A DNA stretch of 64,000 nt, from the NCBI GenBank assembly GCA_965650335.1, contig CBFGOI010000002.1, forward strand, positions 1-64,000, read 5' to 3'. Position 1 is the stretch's first letter. Every line of letters begins with the position of its first letter. This document shows positions 24,797 to 34,277 of the stretch, piece after piece. Position numbers and translations under genes: made by a program. This stretch comes from Paradesertivirga sp965650335 (GTDB taxonomy: Bacteria > Bacteroidota > Bacteroidia > Sphingobacteriales > Sphingobacteriaceae). Under the pieces are notes generated by a model. It searched no databases and had not been told where the DNA came from. It worked only from the letters and a program-made list of their open reading frames with translations.

Positions 24797-25936
24797 TTAT
24801 GCACTAAGCGGCACAGAAACTTTTCTGCCCATCGCTTTACGTATCAGATCCATCATGTCAAGTGCTGTTTGGTCCCATGATTTTTTTGCAAGGAACATAT
24901 CAACATCAGCAAGCCATTCTTTTCTTGGCGCTGACAATGCAGTTTCAGCAGCTAGCACAAATTCTTCTGCATTTGTTACTATGCTTACGAGGTTTTTTTT
25001 GGCATAGGGGTTTACAACATCGCGTATTGGCGTCGAAATAACGGGTATACCGGCCGATAGATATTCAGGTGTTTTTGTAGGGCTTATAAAGCGGGTAGAT
25101 TCATTTAGTAAGAAAGGAATCATGGCGATATCCCAACCAGATAAATATGCCGGAAGTTCGTCATATGATTTTCCTCCCAGGTAGTGGATGTTTTTGTTTG
25201 TAGGTAGTATTGCAGGGTCAATTTTTACGGTTGGTCCAATTAATATAAATTGCCAGTCGGGGCGCATTGTTGCCGCGTTGCCAATTAATTCATAATCAAA
25301 GCGCTCATCAATTACTCCATAAAAACCAAATTTAGTCCCGCTTATGTTTTTTTGGTCTATGGGTTGTTTAATATTCCTACGTGCTTTTCCGAAATGCGAT
25401 TTATCAATACTGCTAGGAAAGGGGTAGATATTTTGATGTTGATGTTTTTTTGCCTCGTATAGAGAATGTCCGCCCGTAAATACTACGTCAGCTCTGGTTA
25501 ACAGTTCTTTTTCAAGATGTATCAACTCGGATGGCGCATATTTAAACGCTGAAAGTTCGTCCATGCAGTCATAAATAGTTACATCAGGGTTGTAATCTCC
25601 AGAGAATTCCAGAGCCATGGGCGTATAGTACCAAAAAATGAAGTCAGATAACGATTTATTGGCAAGAAACGATTTAAGGGTTTCTTTTTGAATTTTTAAA
25701 CTTTCTTTTTTATTGATTCCCTGTGGTAAATGCGGAACTAAAACCCACAGTTTATCAGCGCGCTTGCTGATGGAAAGGTAACTATCTTGGTTTTCAGGAA
25801 TATCATGTATGGGCTCTTCAAGAAAATATACATTAAACTCTTTCGAGAATCGGGTTAATAGGTGTTGAGGGCGTTGAAATACAAAATCCCATCTTAAATG
25901 GGAAAACACAAGTAAATTTTCAGGTACACGTTTCAT
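24797..25936 (-). CDS. Glycosyltransferase (GT-B, GT4-like), operon partner of the GH1-RmlD fusion
   Basis: A 379-aa cytosolic transferase. The N-terminal signature is LLVFSHLRWDFVFQRPQHLL (about 8-27), typical of a Bacteroidota GT4-like group often found next to glf or sugar-reductase genes. The C-terminal half has KFGFYGVIDERFDY, FILIGPTVKIDP, IHYLGGKSYDELPAYL and a donor-binding STRFISPTKTPEYLSAGIPV segment (near 290). No signal peptide. ATG at 25936. Eleven base pairs separate it from the downstream fusion gene. No UDP-galactopyranose mutase is present here. Sugar donor and acceptor are unknown. Confidence 0.8.
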   Translation of the reverse strand: MKRVPENLLVFSHLRWDFVFQRPQHLLTRFSKEFNVYFLEEPIHDIPENQDSYLSISKRADKLWVLVPHLPQGINKKESLKIQKETLKSFLANKSLSDFIFWYYTPMALEFSGDYNPDVTIYDCMDELSAFKYAPSELIHLEKELLTRADVVFTGGHSLYEAKKHQHQNIYPFPSSIDKSHFGKARRNIKQPIDQKNISGTKFGFYGVIDERFDYELIGNAATMRPDWQFILIGPTVKIDPAILPTNKNIHYLGGKSYDELPAYLSGWDIAMIPFLLNESTRFISPTKTPEYLSAGIPVISTPIRDVVNPYAKKNLVSIVTNAEEFVLAAETALSAPRKEWLADVDMFLAKKSWDQTALDMMDLIRKAMGRKVSVPLSA

Positions 25937-26096
25937 TGATTCATCTGTTTTTGTACCATATTTAACACGAATCGCATGAAAACGTTTTGGTTATCAGGTT
26001 AATTGAATCAAAATAAATTATAATTTCAATATATTTAACTCTGATTAAAAAAATCGAAATCGCTACGCATCAAAATATTCGTATAATGAAATATTT

Positions 26097-27632
26097 CTAC
26101 GGAATATAAGCGTGTGCCGTGTTCGATGGAAGGCTTTCATTTTTCAATCTGTCGATTGCGGTAACAAAATAATTGTACTGAATTCCCTTTTGAGCGGTTT
26201 TGTCGATGTAAGTTCGTGTACTATTATCGAAGCTAATTTTCATGATTTTAGAGGCATCCTGGAAGTTGAGGTCTTCCCCGGCCTTAAAACGATAAATAAC
26301 ATAGCCATAGGCTGTATCTCCATCACGAGCCCTTAATGGTTCGTCCCATTTTAACTGGACGGTATTTGGATAAAGAACATAAGCTGTAAGTAGTAAAGGC
26401 GATTGTGGAGCAATCGCATCTATCCATAACATCGCAGGTTGCAGGGCCGGATATTTATATAAATCATTTCGCAGCGAGTCGCGAAATCCCGCAAGGTTAC
26501 TTCTCAAAGATTTCGAGCTGAAATAGACGCTTCCCTGAACCCGGTTATTGCTTCTAAGTTCTCTTACTTGGTTCGGAAGCTCGGATTTATTATTAAAACC
26601 CTGTACTTTTTCTGCAGCCCGGTAAGCCGCCTGGCCGATATATAGATGTCTTCCATAAGTATTATTGCTCCACCATTCAAGTAAGTTTTCAAATGGCGCC
26701 AAGCGGTGTTGGTTTGGCCAGTAAATTTGAGGGTTGATGTAGTCAATCCATCCTTGCTGTAACCACTTTCTTGTGTCGGCATATAGCTCGACGTATGACG
26801 ACCCACCGTTCGTGAGCGATCCTTCCGGATCCTGGCTTTTATTTTTCCAAATTCCAAACGGACTTATTCCGAACTTTACATATTTTTTTGCTGCGTGAAT
26901 GCTGTCGTTTAATCTATAGATAAGAGAATCAACATTGCTGCGTCTCCACTCGGTAATGTTCTTAAAGTCCCTCCCATACTTTATATAAGCCTCAGTGTCG
27001 GGTATTGGTCTTCCGCTTACCGGATAAGGATAAAAATAGTCGTCAAAATGTACTCCGTCTATGTCATAGTTTCGCACTACATCCATAATGACTTGTATAA
27101 TGTATGAACGGACTTCGGGAAGACCCGGGTTAAAAAGCTTTTTTCCATCGTAATTAAAAAACCAGTTCGGTTTTTGCCTTGTGATGTGCTGGGGATTTAC
27201 ATCTTTGTCTGCTAAGCTGAAGGCGGCACGATAAGGATTAAACCAGGCGTGTAATTCCATACCTCTTTTATGGGCCTCTCTAATTGCAAATTCAAGCGGA
27301 TCGTAAAATGGAAAGGGTGCCAGGCCTTGTTCTCCGGTAAGCCACTTGCTCCATAGCTCTCGTCCTTTGCCATAAAAAGCATCTGTCGTAGGTCGTATTT
27401 GAAGCATGACTGCGTTTATTCCCGACCGTTCATGTTCGTCTAAAATCCGCAACAACTCTTGTCGTTGAATTTCCGAGTTCAGGCCAGGTTTACTGGGCCA
27501 GTCTATATTCGTTACAGTTGCTACCCAAACACCTCTAAATTCTCTTTTTCTTGGAATTTCTTCCGCAGCAGCGCTTGTTGTAATTGAAAATAAAAGATTA
27601 AGTAGAAGGATTGAAAATATAATTTTAGACAT
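26097..27632 (-). CDS. Glycosyl hydrolase-like 10 (GHL10) secreted protein with Fn3-like C-terminus
   Basis: A 511-aa secreted protein. A signal peptide spans about 1-24 (ending SAAAEE). The GHL10 barrel (about 30-345) has FRGVWVATVTNIDWPSKPG, INAVMLQIRPTTDAFYG, LHAWFNPYRA, VRNYDIDGVHFDDYFYPYP and IDYINPQIYWP. A fibronectin-III-like domain follows (about 415-508). The family acts on, or binds, peptidoglycan or polysaccharide, and some members are lipoproteins. I use the ATG at 27632 because it gives a clean signal peptide; an upstream in-frame GTG at 27674 does not. The gene is followed 160 bp later, in the same direction, by the glycosyltransferase-fusion pair. Confidence 0.85.
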   Translation of the reverse strand: MSKIIFSILLLNLLFSITTSAAAEEIPRKREFRGVWVATVTNIDWPSKPGLNSEIQRQELLRILDEHERSGINAVMLQIRPTTDAFYGKGRELWSKWLTGEQGLAPFPFYDPLEFAIREAHKRGMELHAWFNPYRAAFSLADKDVNPQHITRQKPNWFFNYDGKKLFNPGLPEVRSYIIQVIMDVVRNYDIDGVHFDDYFYPYPVSGRPIPDTEAYIKYGRDFKNITEWRRSNVDSLIYRLNDSIHAAKKYVKFGISPFGIWKNKSQDPEGSLTNGGSSYVELYADTRKWLQQGWIDYINPQIYWPNQHRLAPFENLLEWWSNNTYGRHLYIGQAAYRAAEKVQGFNNKSELPNQVRELRSNNRVQGSVYFSSKSLRSNLAGFRDSLRNDLYKYPALQPAMLWIDAIAPQSPLLLTAYVLYPNTVQLKWDEPLRARDGDTAYGYVIYRFKAGEDLNFQDASKIMKISFDNSTRTYIDKTAQKGIQYNYFVTAIDRLKNESLPSNTAHAYIP

Positions 27633-27646
27633 ATGCTTTATGAGTG

Positions 27647-27654
27647 CAAAGATA
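27647..27654 (-). promoter_or_regulatory. Candidate -7 element for the GHL10 gene
   Basis: The minus strand reads TATCTTTG, an exact TAnnTTTG match 14 bp before the chosen ATG at 27632. No matching -33 TTTG is seen at the usual distance. Its placement also argues against the upstream GTG start. Confidence 0.35.
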
Positions 27655-27749
27655 CTTAAGTAACAACTTGGCACCAGTTTTATTATGTTAAATTATTTTT
27701 TTCGAACCCCTGGATGCTTAAATGAACATTTAGCTTATGTATAAAATAT

Positions 27750-27757
27750 TATATTTG
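27750..27757 (+). promoter_or_regulatory. Candidate -7 element for the coiled-coil protein gene
   Basis: TATATTTG is an exact TAnnTTTG match 120 bp upstream of the ATG at 27877. No good TTTG lies 19-21 nt further up. Confidence 0.3.
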
Positions 27758-27876
27758 CTTTAAATGTGACGATTGTTTGTAATTGAAATGCAATAATCTG
27801 CACTTTTAAAAGTTATACAAAGCAAAGAGCATTTAAACGTGTTTTTACCAACCTTTTATTAATTCATTCCTTCAAC

Positions 27877-28791
27877 ATGGAAAATACTTATCCTGAACAG
27901 GCCCCTAAAAGAGATTCTAATAAAATTTATTTTCTGATTGTTGTTATTGTCGCACTGCTTGGAACCAACGCGTATCTTTTTTTCAGGGATAAAAAAGCGA
28001 ATGAGCGCATAGTTACAATCACGGATGAGAAATCCAGAATGGAGGTTGAAATTGATAAAATTGAAGCCGAACTTGATAAGGCTACCAATGCCAATGTACA
28101 GCTTACTGCAAACATGCAGGAAGAGCAGGATTTAGCCAGGCAGAAGATCTCTGAATTAAGAGAACAACTTCAAAAAGGTCAATTAACTCAAGGGCAGTTA
28201 GCCAAAGCCCAGGAAGAAGTAAAACAGTTGAAGTTTTTTGTGAATAAATATTCAACCGATATAGAGGTTTTAAAAAAAGAGAATAAGGCTCTATCTGTCG
28301 AGCGTGATAGCTTGAAAACCACCGTGGGTACTGTAACAGCAAAGGCAACAGAACTCGAGGAAAAAAATACCGAGTTAAGTTCTAAAGTTCAGGTGGCTTC
28401 CGCCTTGAAAGTTGCAAACATTGCTGTGAAACCACTTAAAGTAAAAAATAGCGGCAAGGAAACGGATGTAAACCGAGCCAGTTCTGCGAAAAAGTTACGT
28501 GTAAGCTTTACAGCTGCTAATAATCCAATCGCTTCAAAAGGAATGCATGATATTTATATGAGAATCATTGATCCCAGCGGAAATTTAATCGTTTCTGATA
28601 ATAGCAGTCTCTTTGTTTCGGATGGAGAAGAGTTACAGTATACTTACAAAACGGCAATTGAATTTGCTAACGACGGCAAGGTTTATAATATCGACTGGAC
28701 GAATCCTTCTAGTTTCCAGAAAGGAAATTACACCGTTGTTCTTTATTCCGACGGGTATACAATGGGCCAGAGTTCTATCACCTTAAAATAA
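27877..28791 (+). CDS. Single-pass membrane protein with long coiled coil, unknown function
   Basis: A 304-aa protein. A cytoplasmic N-terminus precedes one membrane helix (about 17-36). A long coiled coil follows (about 45-180, rich in E, K and Q with leucine spacing, for example EKSRMEVEIDKIEAELDKA). A beta-rich C-terminal domain (about 205-304) holds KLRVSFTAANNPIASKG, YMRIIDPSGN, and a closing YTVVLYSDGYTMGQSSITLK. Similar proteins in Bacteroidota carry no known function, though some are mis-labelled as chromosome partitioning proteins because of the coiled coil. It stands alone between divergent and convergent neighbours. A scaffold or envelope-spanning role is possible. Confidence 0.7.
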   Translation: MENTYPEQAPKRDSNKIYFLIVVIVALLGTNAYLFFRDKKANERIVTITDEKSRMEVEIDKIEAELDKATNANVQLTANMQEEQDLARQKISELREQLQKGQLTQGQLAKAQEEVKQLKFFVNKYSTDIEVLKKENKALSVERDSLKTTVGTVTAKATELEEKNTELSSKVQVASALKVANIAVKPLKVKNSGKETDVNRASSAKKLRVSFTAANNPIASKGMHDIYMRIIDPSGNLIVSDNSSLFVSDGEELQYTYKTAIEFANDGKVYNIDWTNPSSFQKGNYTVVLYSDGYTMGQSSITLK

Positions 28792-28880
28792 GGCCGGCCT
28801 AAATTCTTTTAAGGCTTATTGATTAAAATACCGGTAGACTGAGCTGTTTTATTCTCCGAATTTTTTGTGGGAGTTCGGAT

Positions 28881-31800
28881 TTAAGTAGCTAATGGCAGTG
28901 TGATATAAAACGTAGTTCCTCTGTTTGGCTCTGTCTCAAATCTTATTGAACCATACATGTTTTCCACAGCTTGTTTTACAAAGGCTAATCCAAGTCCCGT
29001 CCCCGAACTTTTGGTAGTAAAGTTGTGATTGAAAATACTTTCCTGCAGTTTATCGGGTATACCTTTTCCGTTGTCGGCAATTTTTATTAATACATTCTTA
29101 CCTTTTTCCTCCAGCGTAATTTGAATCCGGCCTTTTCGGAAATCTGGTATAGCTTCAATTGCATTTTTAACGAGATTGTTAAATATTCTTAATAAATGAT
29201 CTTTTCCACCTCGTACAATCACATCTTTAGTAGTGTTTACAGTATAGATTATTTCGAGGTCCTCGGTCTGGTCGAAAACGTTGATTGTTTTTTCAATCAG
29301 TTTGACAAGATCGACATTTTCGAAGGGCGTGTCTGGCATTTTAGCAAAATTCGAAAATTCAGAAGCAATAAGGCTTAAGCTATCTATCTGTTCGATAAAT
29401 GATTTACTAAATTTTTCAAACTTCTTCTCGAAGTTCGGATCTTTTTCTCGCCAAGATTTATCAAGAAGCTGCACACCCAATTTTAAAGGCGTAAGCGGGT
29501 TTTTAATCTCGTGGGCCACCTGTTTAGCCATCTCTCTCCATGCGCTTTCTCTTTCAGATCTGGCCAGTTTCTGGGCGCTTTCCTCCAATGCTCCAATCAT
29601 CTTATTGTATTCCTTGATCAAAGACCCAATTTCATCATTACTCTTCCAATGAATAGGCTCATGTTTATGCCCGATAGAAATTTCACTCAAATTTTTTGCA
29701 ACAAGCGATAGAGGATGCGTAATTTGATTTGCCAGGAAAATTCCAAATAAGGCTACCACTACTAAAACCAACGCGTAAACGTTAATTAAGGCATTTAAGA
29801 ACGAACCGATTCTTTGTTGGTATTCCTTTTCATTCGAAAAGTGAGGGAGGCTTAGATAAGCAACAGTTTCGTTGTTTTTGTTTCTTAATGGTTTATAGGC
29901 AGCGATATATTTCATCTTACCTATTTGTTCATCAATTAAAATTTCAGAGCGCAAATACTTGTTTAGATAGATGAATGCAACTTTATTCATTCTTGGCTCG
30001 ATTAAGCCCAGATCGTAAATTTTAGGCTGAGTTGAAAATATCAGCCTTCCACTTAAATCATATAAGTTCAAATCTGTTGCATTTAAATTTGCAAACGACG
30101 TTAGGAGAGATTTATTAGTGGCTAGCTGTGTGGAATTATAATTATCATTGTTTTCAAGTGCTTCGTCAATTCGGGTTGCATGTGAAAGTAAATCTTCTTT
30201 TTGCTGCTTCCTGAATTGGTTGCCAATGCTGAAATAAGTTATGCCGCCTACAACTAGTAAAGTGAAAATGATGGCAAGCACCATCGAAGCCTGAATCCTG
30301 GTTTTATATAATATTCTGTTTCTTGATAACAAATAATCCCAGCTGTAATTATTGAGTCGGAAATTATCGTCGTGAAAGACAATCCATAACTGATGTATTA
30401 TCACCAGAAGTACCGAAAAAGTAATGAGTACGAGGAAAAGAAAGGAAACTGACGACAATTGCATAACAGGTGTAGTTATCGGTCGGCTAACCACAACTAA
30501 CTTGTTTTTATTTGGCTGATAAATCAAATGGTTATATCCCTGGCGGTCAACAAATAGGTAATCCTTTTCTTTGCCTTTGAAGTCTTTATTCACCAGGGCA
30601 TAATTATAATCTCCTTTTTGACTAAGAAGCCTCCCGTTTCGGTAAAACGCAAACGAATAATCGTTTAATTTAGGATTTACACTTATTTTACCATCGACAA
30701 GTATTTCAGGAAAAGACGCGGGATCTTCAAAAGTTTTCGCTTTAAGCTGTATAACCAGGGTTCCAAGTTGTCTGTCGCCATCATGTACAGGCAAGAGCGC
30801 AAAATAATTTTGATATCCAAAAGTGTTATTTACTCTATAAAAATATTCAGAAACCTTAATAGATCCTTTTAAAACCAGATTTTTAAAGCTATTTAAACTG
30901 GTGCTATCTCCAAAAAATGATTTTTGCTCTGTGGTAAAAGGTAAAGGCTCAATCTCGTACCTGGATAAATAGCCATCAAAATATGACTCACGTAGTTTGT
31001 GCTGTAGAATAGATTTTTTGTTAGGTTGGGCCTTAAAAAACTGAACGAGGAATTCATCTTTTAACAAGGATTGTTCAACGGAAAAAAATAACAGCACCGC
31101 ATTCGGGTCATCAGCTGTCTGAATTTTTTCTGCCAGAGCTTTTCTATCCTCTCTTTCTTTAATAAACTGAAACGTGGAGAGTTTTATTGATGCGATAATA
31201 GAATAGAGCAATAAGCTGAACAGGAAAATGGCAAGCTTATAATTATGATTTCGATAATAAAACGACCAGCCCCTTACATAAATGATTACCGCAAAAAGTA
31301 TCAGAAAAACATTAAATCCGCTGAAAAATGCAGTAATTATAAAAATCGCTAATATTCCTAATGTAAAAATTCTGAAGCGTTCTTTATTGCTTAGAGGCAG
31401 TTGCTCGCCAAGTACTAATACAATTTCTAATAGCAAATAAATGTTAAAAATTGCAATACACATTAAAAGAATACCGAGCCAGCTATATGGGTTAAGATTA
31501 AGGATATTGGTTACGTCAAAATTTATATCCGATAAGGTAACCAGCTGATAAAAAATCTCATTCTGCTGATATGCAATTAAGTAAATGATTATACCCAGCA
31601 AAATGAAAATCAAGGCCCCACCTAATTTTGATACGGGTTTTTCGGCAAGCTGAATTTCGTAACGATAGCTATAGATAAATGCCAAAAACCAGCTTACCAT
31701 GATGGCATTCAATAAAAAATCTCCCAGAGAAGGGAAAAAATATCCTGCGCTAAAATGCCTGGTATCAAAAAGGGGAAGGTTGAAATAGGTGTCTATCCAG

Positions 31801-32579
31801 GAATATTCAAGAGTAAGCAGTCGAATGCCCAAAAAATACAGAAAGAATATGAGCACAGCAGACTTAACAAAGCCTTGGTTAGCTATAGATATACATAGAT
31901 AATTGATGAAAACAGTACCTAATACAACAGAAATAATCCACAGCCATAATTCTAATTCTGAGTAAAAGGAATTAGTAATAGCTGACTTTAGCTTCACCGA
32001 AAATAGGTATTTGCCATCAATATTGCGGATATTGTAGGTGTCCTTATCGTTGATAGAAGCTATTTCAATATTATTTTCTTTAATTAAATCAGACGCGAAG
32101 TCGTTTTTTAACAGTCGGTTTTGATAGCTATACTCACCTTTTAGTGGAATAATAGCTAAGGCTGAGAAGTTTCCCGAAGTCCGTTTAATAGCTTCGTAAT
32201 AGCCATTTTCCGTGATAAGCAAATTGCTGCCTTCTTTTAATCCCGCATCCGTTACGGGGGCTATTCGTATAGAGCCCCAAAGGTTAAGTTGATGATTAAA
32301 ATAGGTATAAAGAAAAACCTGACGGTCGTCGCTGAAGTCTGTAAGTAAGCTTATCGCCTTACTGGGATAGTTGTGAATGGTTCGTAACGAGTCGAAATCC
32401 GGGCCATTAAAGAGCTGTTTAATAAACTTTTCCTTTCGGTGAAGATTTTCTTCAAGTGTTTTACCGTCGAATTCTAAAACTTCATCTTTATCAAAGGTGA
32501 AGTTTACAGTAATAGCTGTTACGGCAAAACTCACCGTAAGCATAAAAAGTAAAAGCCTTATTTTGAAGGTAGCACTCAC
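28881..32579 (-). CDS. Giant multi-pass sensor histidine kinase, NtrY-like
   Basis: A 1232-aa membrane kinase, about twice the usual size. A single N-terminal helix and an extracytoplasmic region (about 30-205) are followed by about seven clustered membrane helices (about 210-480). A second extracytoplasmic region follows, then helices near 706 and 766, a sensor segment, and a last helix near 933. HAMP (about 940-990) leads to HisKA with the phospho-acceptor H1023 in AKQVAHEIKNPLTPLKLG (NtrY type) and an HATPase with FNNLVKNAIEA, IADNGKGIPD and TKSSGTGLGLAF. The start is GTG at 32579; a stop lies upstream in frame, and ATG at residue 13 would cut the helix. No response regulator adjoins it, so the partner and signal are unknown. 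Confidence 0.88.
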   Translation of the reverse strand: MSATFKIRLLLFMLTVSFAVTAITVNFTFDKDEVLEFDGKTLEENLHRKEKFIKQLFNGPDFDSLRTIHNYPSKAISLLTDFSDDRQVFLYTYFNHQLNLWGSIRIAPVTDAGLKEGSNLLITENGYYEAIKRTSGNFSALAIIPLKGEYSYQNRLLKNDFASDLIKENNIEIASINDKDTYNIRNIDGKYLFSVKLKSAITNSFYSELELWLWIISVVLGTVFINYLCISIANQGFVKSAVLIFFLYFLGIRLLTLEYSWIDTYFNLPLFDTRHFSAGYFFPSLGDFLLNAIMVSWFLAFIYSYRYEIQLAEKPVSKLGGALIFILLGIIIYLIAYQQNEIFYQLVTLSDINFDVTNILNLNPYSWLGILLMCIAIFNIYLLLEIVLVLGEQLPLSNKERFRIFTLGILAIFIITAFFSGFNVFLILFAVIIYVRGWSFYYRNHNYKLAIFLFSLLLYSIIASIKLSTFQFIKEREDRKALAEKIQTADDPNAVLLFFSVEQSLLKDEFLVQFFKAQPNKKSILQHKLRESYFDGYLSRYEIEPLPFTTEQKSFFGDSTSLNSFKNLVLKGSIKVSEYFYRVNNTFGYQNYFALLPVHDGDRQLGTLVIQLKAKTFEDPASFPEILVDGKISVNPKLNDYSFAFYRNGRLLSQKGDYNYALVNKDFKGKEKDYLFVDRQGYNHLIYQPNKNKLVVVSRPITTPVMQLSSVSFLFLVLITFSVLLVIIHQLWIVFHDDNFRLNNYSWDYLLSRNRILYKTRIQASMVLAIIFTLLVVGGITYFSIGNQFRKQQKEDLLSHATRIDEALENNDNYNSTQLATNKSLLTSFANLNATDLNLYDLSGRLIFSTQPKIYDLGLIEPRMNKVAFIYLNKYLRSEILIDEQIGKMKYIAAYKPLRNKNNETVAYLSLPHFSNEKEYQQRIGSFLNALINVYALVLVVVALFGIFLANQITHPLSLVAKNLSEISIGHKHEPIHWKSNDEIGSLIKEYNKMIGALEESAQKLARSERESAWREMAKQVAHEIKNPLTPLKLGVQLLDKSWREKDPNFEKKFEKFSKSFIEQIDSLSLIASEFSNFAKMPDTPFENVDLVKLIEKTINVFDQTEDLEIIYTVNTTKDVIVRGGKDHLLRIFNNLVKNAIEAIPDFRKGRIQITLEEKGKNVLIKIADNGKGIPDKLQESIFNHNFTTKSSGTGLGLAFVKQAVENMYGSIRFETEPNRGTTFYITLPLAT

Positions 32580-32634
32580 AAATGAAAAGCGTTTTTAAAA
32601 TAGCAAGATGAACAACCCAGTTCGAATACTACAG

Positions 32635-33519
32635 CTAACCGAGGGTTGCACTTTTAGTTTCAACGGTTCTGTCAACTTTTTTAACTAAACCTTGTAATAC
32701 ATTGCCCGGACCCACCTCTGTAAACGAGGTTGCTCCGTCTTCAAGCATCTTTTGTACTGTTTGTGTCCAACGAACGGCCCCTGTTAATTGCGCACTTAAA
32801 TTGTGTTTAATACTTGCAGGATCAGTATAAGGCTTTGCGTCTATATTTTGATAAACGGGGCAAACTGGTGTTTTAATATCTGTCGAATCAATAGCAGATT
32901 CCAATGCAGCTCTGGCCGCTTCCATTAAAGGTGAATGAAAAGCGCCACCTACATTTAGCTTTAGTGCTCTTTTTGCGCCACGTTCAGTTAACAATGCACA
33001 GGCTTTATCGACGCCTTCAATGCTTCCCGAAATAACCAATTGCCCGGGACAATTATAGTTTGCCGGAACTACAATTTCACTTACCATTTGGCAAACATCT
33101 TCCACTGTGAAATCATCCAGACCCAAAATCGCGGCCATTGTTGAAGGCTGTATTTCGCATGCTTTTTGCATCGCATTCGCACGCGCAGCAACCAATTTTA
33201 ACCCATCTTCAAATGATAAAGCGCCCGCAGCGACCAAAGCTGAAAATTCTCCCAACGAGTGCCCTGCAACCATATCAGGCTTAAAGTCTTTGCCAAGAGA
33301 ATCAGCTAAAATTACCGAATGAAGAAAAATCGCTGGTTGGGTTACATTGGTTTGTTTAAGGTCTTCTTCCGTGCCATTAAACATAATATCAGTAATTCGG
33401 AAACCTAATATCTCATTCGCCTTTTCGAAAAGTTCTTTCGCTCTGTCAGAGTGTTCGTAAAGATCTTTGCCCATGCCTGGGAATTGTGCGCCTTGTCCCG
33501 GAAATATGTATGCTTTCAT
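32635..33519 (-). CDS. fabD: Malonyl-CoA:ACP transacylase
   Basis: A 294-aa cytosolic enzyme that moves malonyl from CoA to acyl carrier protein for fatty-acid chain elongation. The oxyanion loop PGQGAQFPGMG starts at residue 7, the nucleophile serine lies in GHSLGEFSAL (about 89-98), and the catalytic histidine is in GGAFHSPLM (about 199). The length is typical. ATG start at 33519. It lies 104 bp downstream of folE on the same strand, with a hairpin between. No other fab genes are in the window. Confidence 0.95.
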   Translation of the reverse strand: MKAYIFPGQGAQFPGMGKDLYEHSDRAKELFEKANEILGFRITDIMFNGTEEDLKQTNVTQPAIFLHSVILADSLGKDFKPDMVAGHSLGEFSALVAAGALSFEDGLKLVAARANAMQKACEIQPSTMAAILGLDDFTVEDVCQMVSEIVVPANYNCPGQLVISGSIEGVDKACALLTERGAKRALKLNVGGAFHSPLMEAARAALESAIDSTDIKTPVCPVYQNIDAKPYTDPASIKHNLSAQLTGAVRWTQTVQKMLEDGATSFTEVGPGNVLQGLVKKVDRTVETKSATLG

Positions 33520-33594
33520 TTTTTAAGCTAAGGTTTGTTGCAATAAAATGCTGGGTATTAGTTTATAGCCGCAGCGTGTGGTTTATTAAATTTT

Positions 33595-33612
33595 GTGTTA
33601 TATCCATAACAC
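33595..33612. repeat. Inverted repeat between folE and fabD
   Basis: GTGTTAT and ATAACAC form 7-bp arms around a 4-nt loop. The site is 12 bp past the folE stop. It lacks a T-run on the minus strand, so termination is not shown. Confidence 0.35.
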
Positions 33613-33623
33613 TTAGTGAATAA

Positions 33624-34265
33624 TTAATCTAAGCTAGCCGTTATTAGTCGTAAAAACTCTGCCCTGGTTTTTTCATTCTCAAAAGCGCCGGTAAAAGCAG
33701 AAGTGGTAGTTACAGAGTTTTGCTTTTGTATCCCACGCATAGACATACAAAGATGTTTACACTCAATTACAACTGCAACTCCCATTGGTTCTAAGGTGCT
33801 TTGTATACAATCTCTGATTTCATTGGTTAAACGCTCTTGCACCTGAAGTCTTCTTGAATATGCATCAACAACTCTTGGGATTTTACTTAAGCCTACAATA
33901 TGACCATTTGGTATGTATGCAACATGGGCTTTCCCGAAGAAAGGCAGCATATGGTGCTCGCACATTGAGTAAACTTCAATGTCTTTTACAACCACCATCT
34001 GGCTGTATTCTTCTTTAAACATAGCACTTTTCAGAATCTGCTCTGGTTTCAGATCATAGCCATGAGTTAAAAATTGCAATGCTTTTGCAACACGTTCCGG
34101 AGTTTTTATAAGGCCTTCACGGGATGGATCCTCACCTATATCGCTTAATATTTCGCTGTAGTGGCTGCCGATGCGGTCAAGTTTATCCTGATTATAACGA
34201 TCGATTTTATGATAACCATCGAGTTCGTTGCCTTCAGCAGTTTGATTTATCTGGTCTTCTTTCAT
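33624..34265 (-). CDS. folE: GTP cyclohydrolase I
   Basis: A 213-aa cytosolic zinc enzyme that converts GTP to 7,8-dihydroneopterin triphosphate, the first step of pterin and folate synthesis and of queuosine precursor synthesis. Zinc and active-site motifs are YSMCEHHMLPFFG (about 108-120), HVAYIPNGHIVGLSKI, and VVIECKHLCMSMRGI (about 172-186, with second cysteine ligand). The length is typical. It is 12 bp downstream of queD, so they form one transcript. That pairing suggests that the pterin made here also feeds QueD. Confidence 0.95.
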   Translation of the reverse strand: MKEDQINQTAEGNELDGYHKIDRYNQDKLDRIGSHYSEILSDIGEDPSREGLIKTPERVAKALQFLTHGYDLKPEQILKSAMFKEEYSQMVVVKDIEVYSMCEHHMLPFFGKAHVAYIPNGHIVGLSKIPRVVDAYSRRLQVQERLTNEIRDCIQSTLEPMGVAVVIECKHLCMSMRGIQKQNSVTTTSAFTGAFENEKTRAEFLRLITASLD

Positions 34266-34277
34266 TTTTTAGAAATG

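Noticed and set aside
28789..28802. GGCCGGCC palindrome at a stop codon
   Set aside because: A 10-bp GC palindrome by the end of the coiled-coil gene; no T-run or known site, so likely chance.
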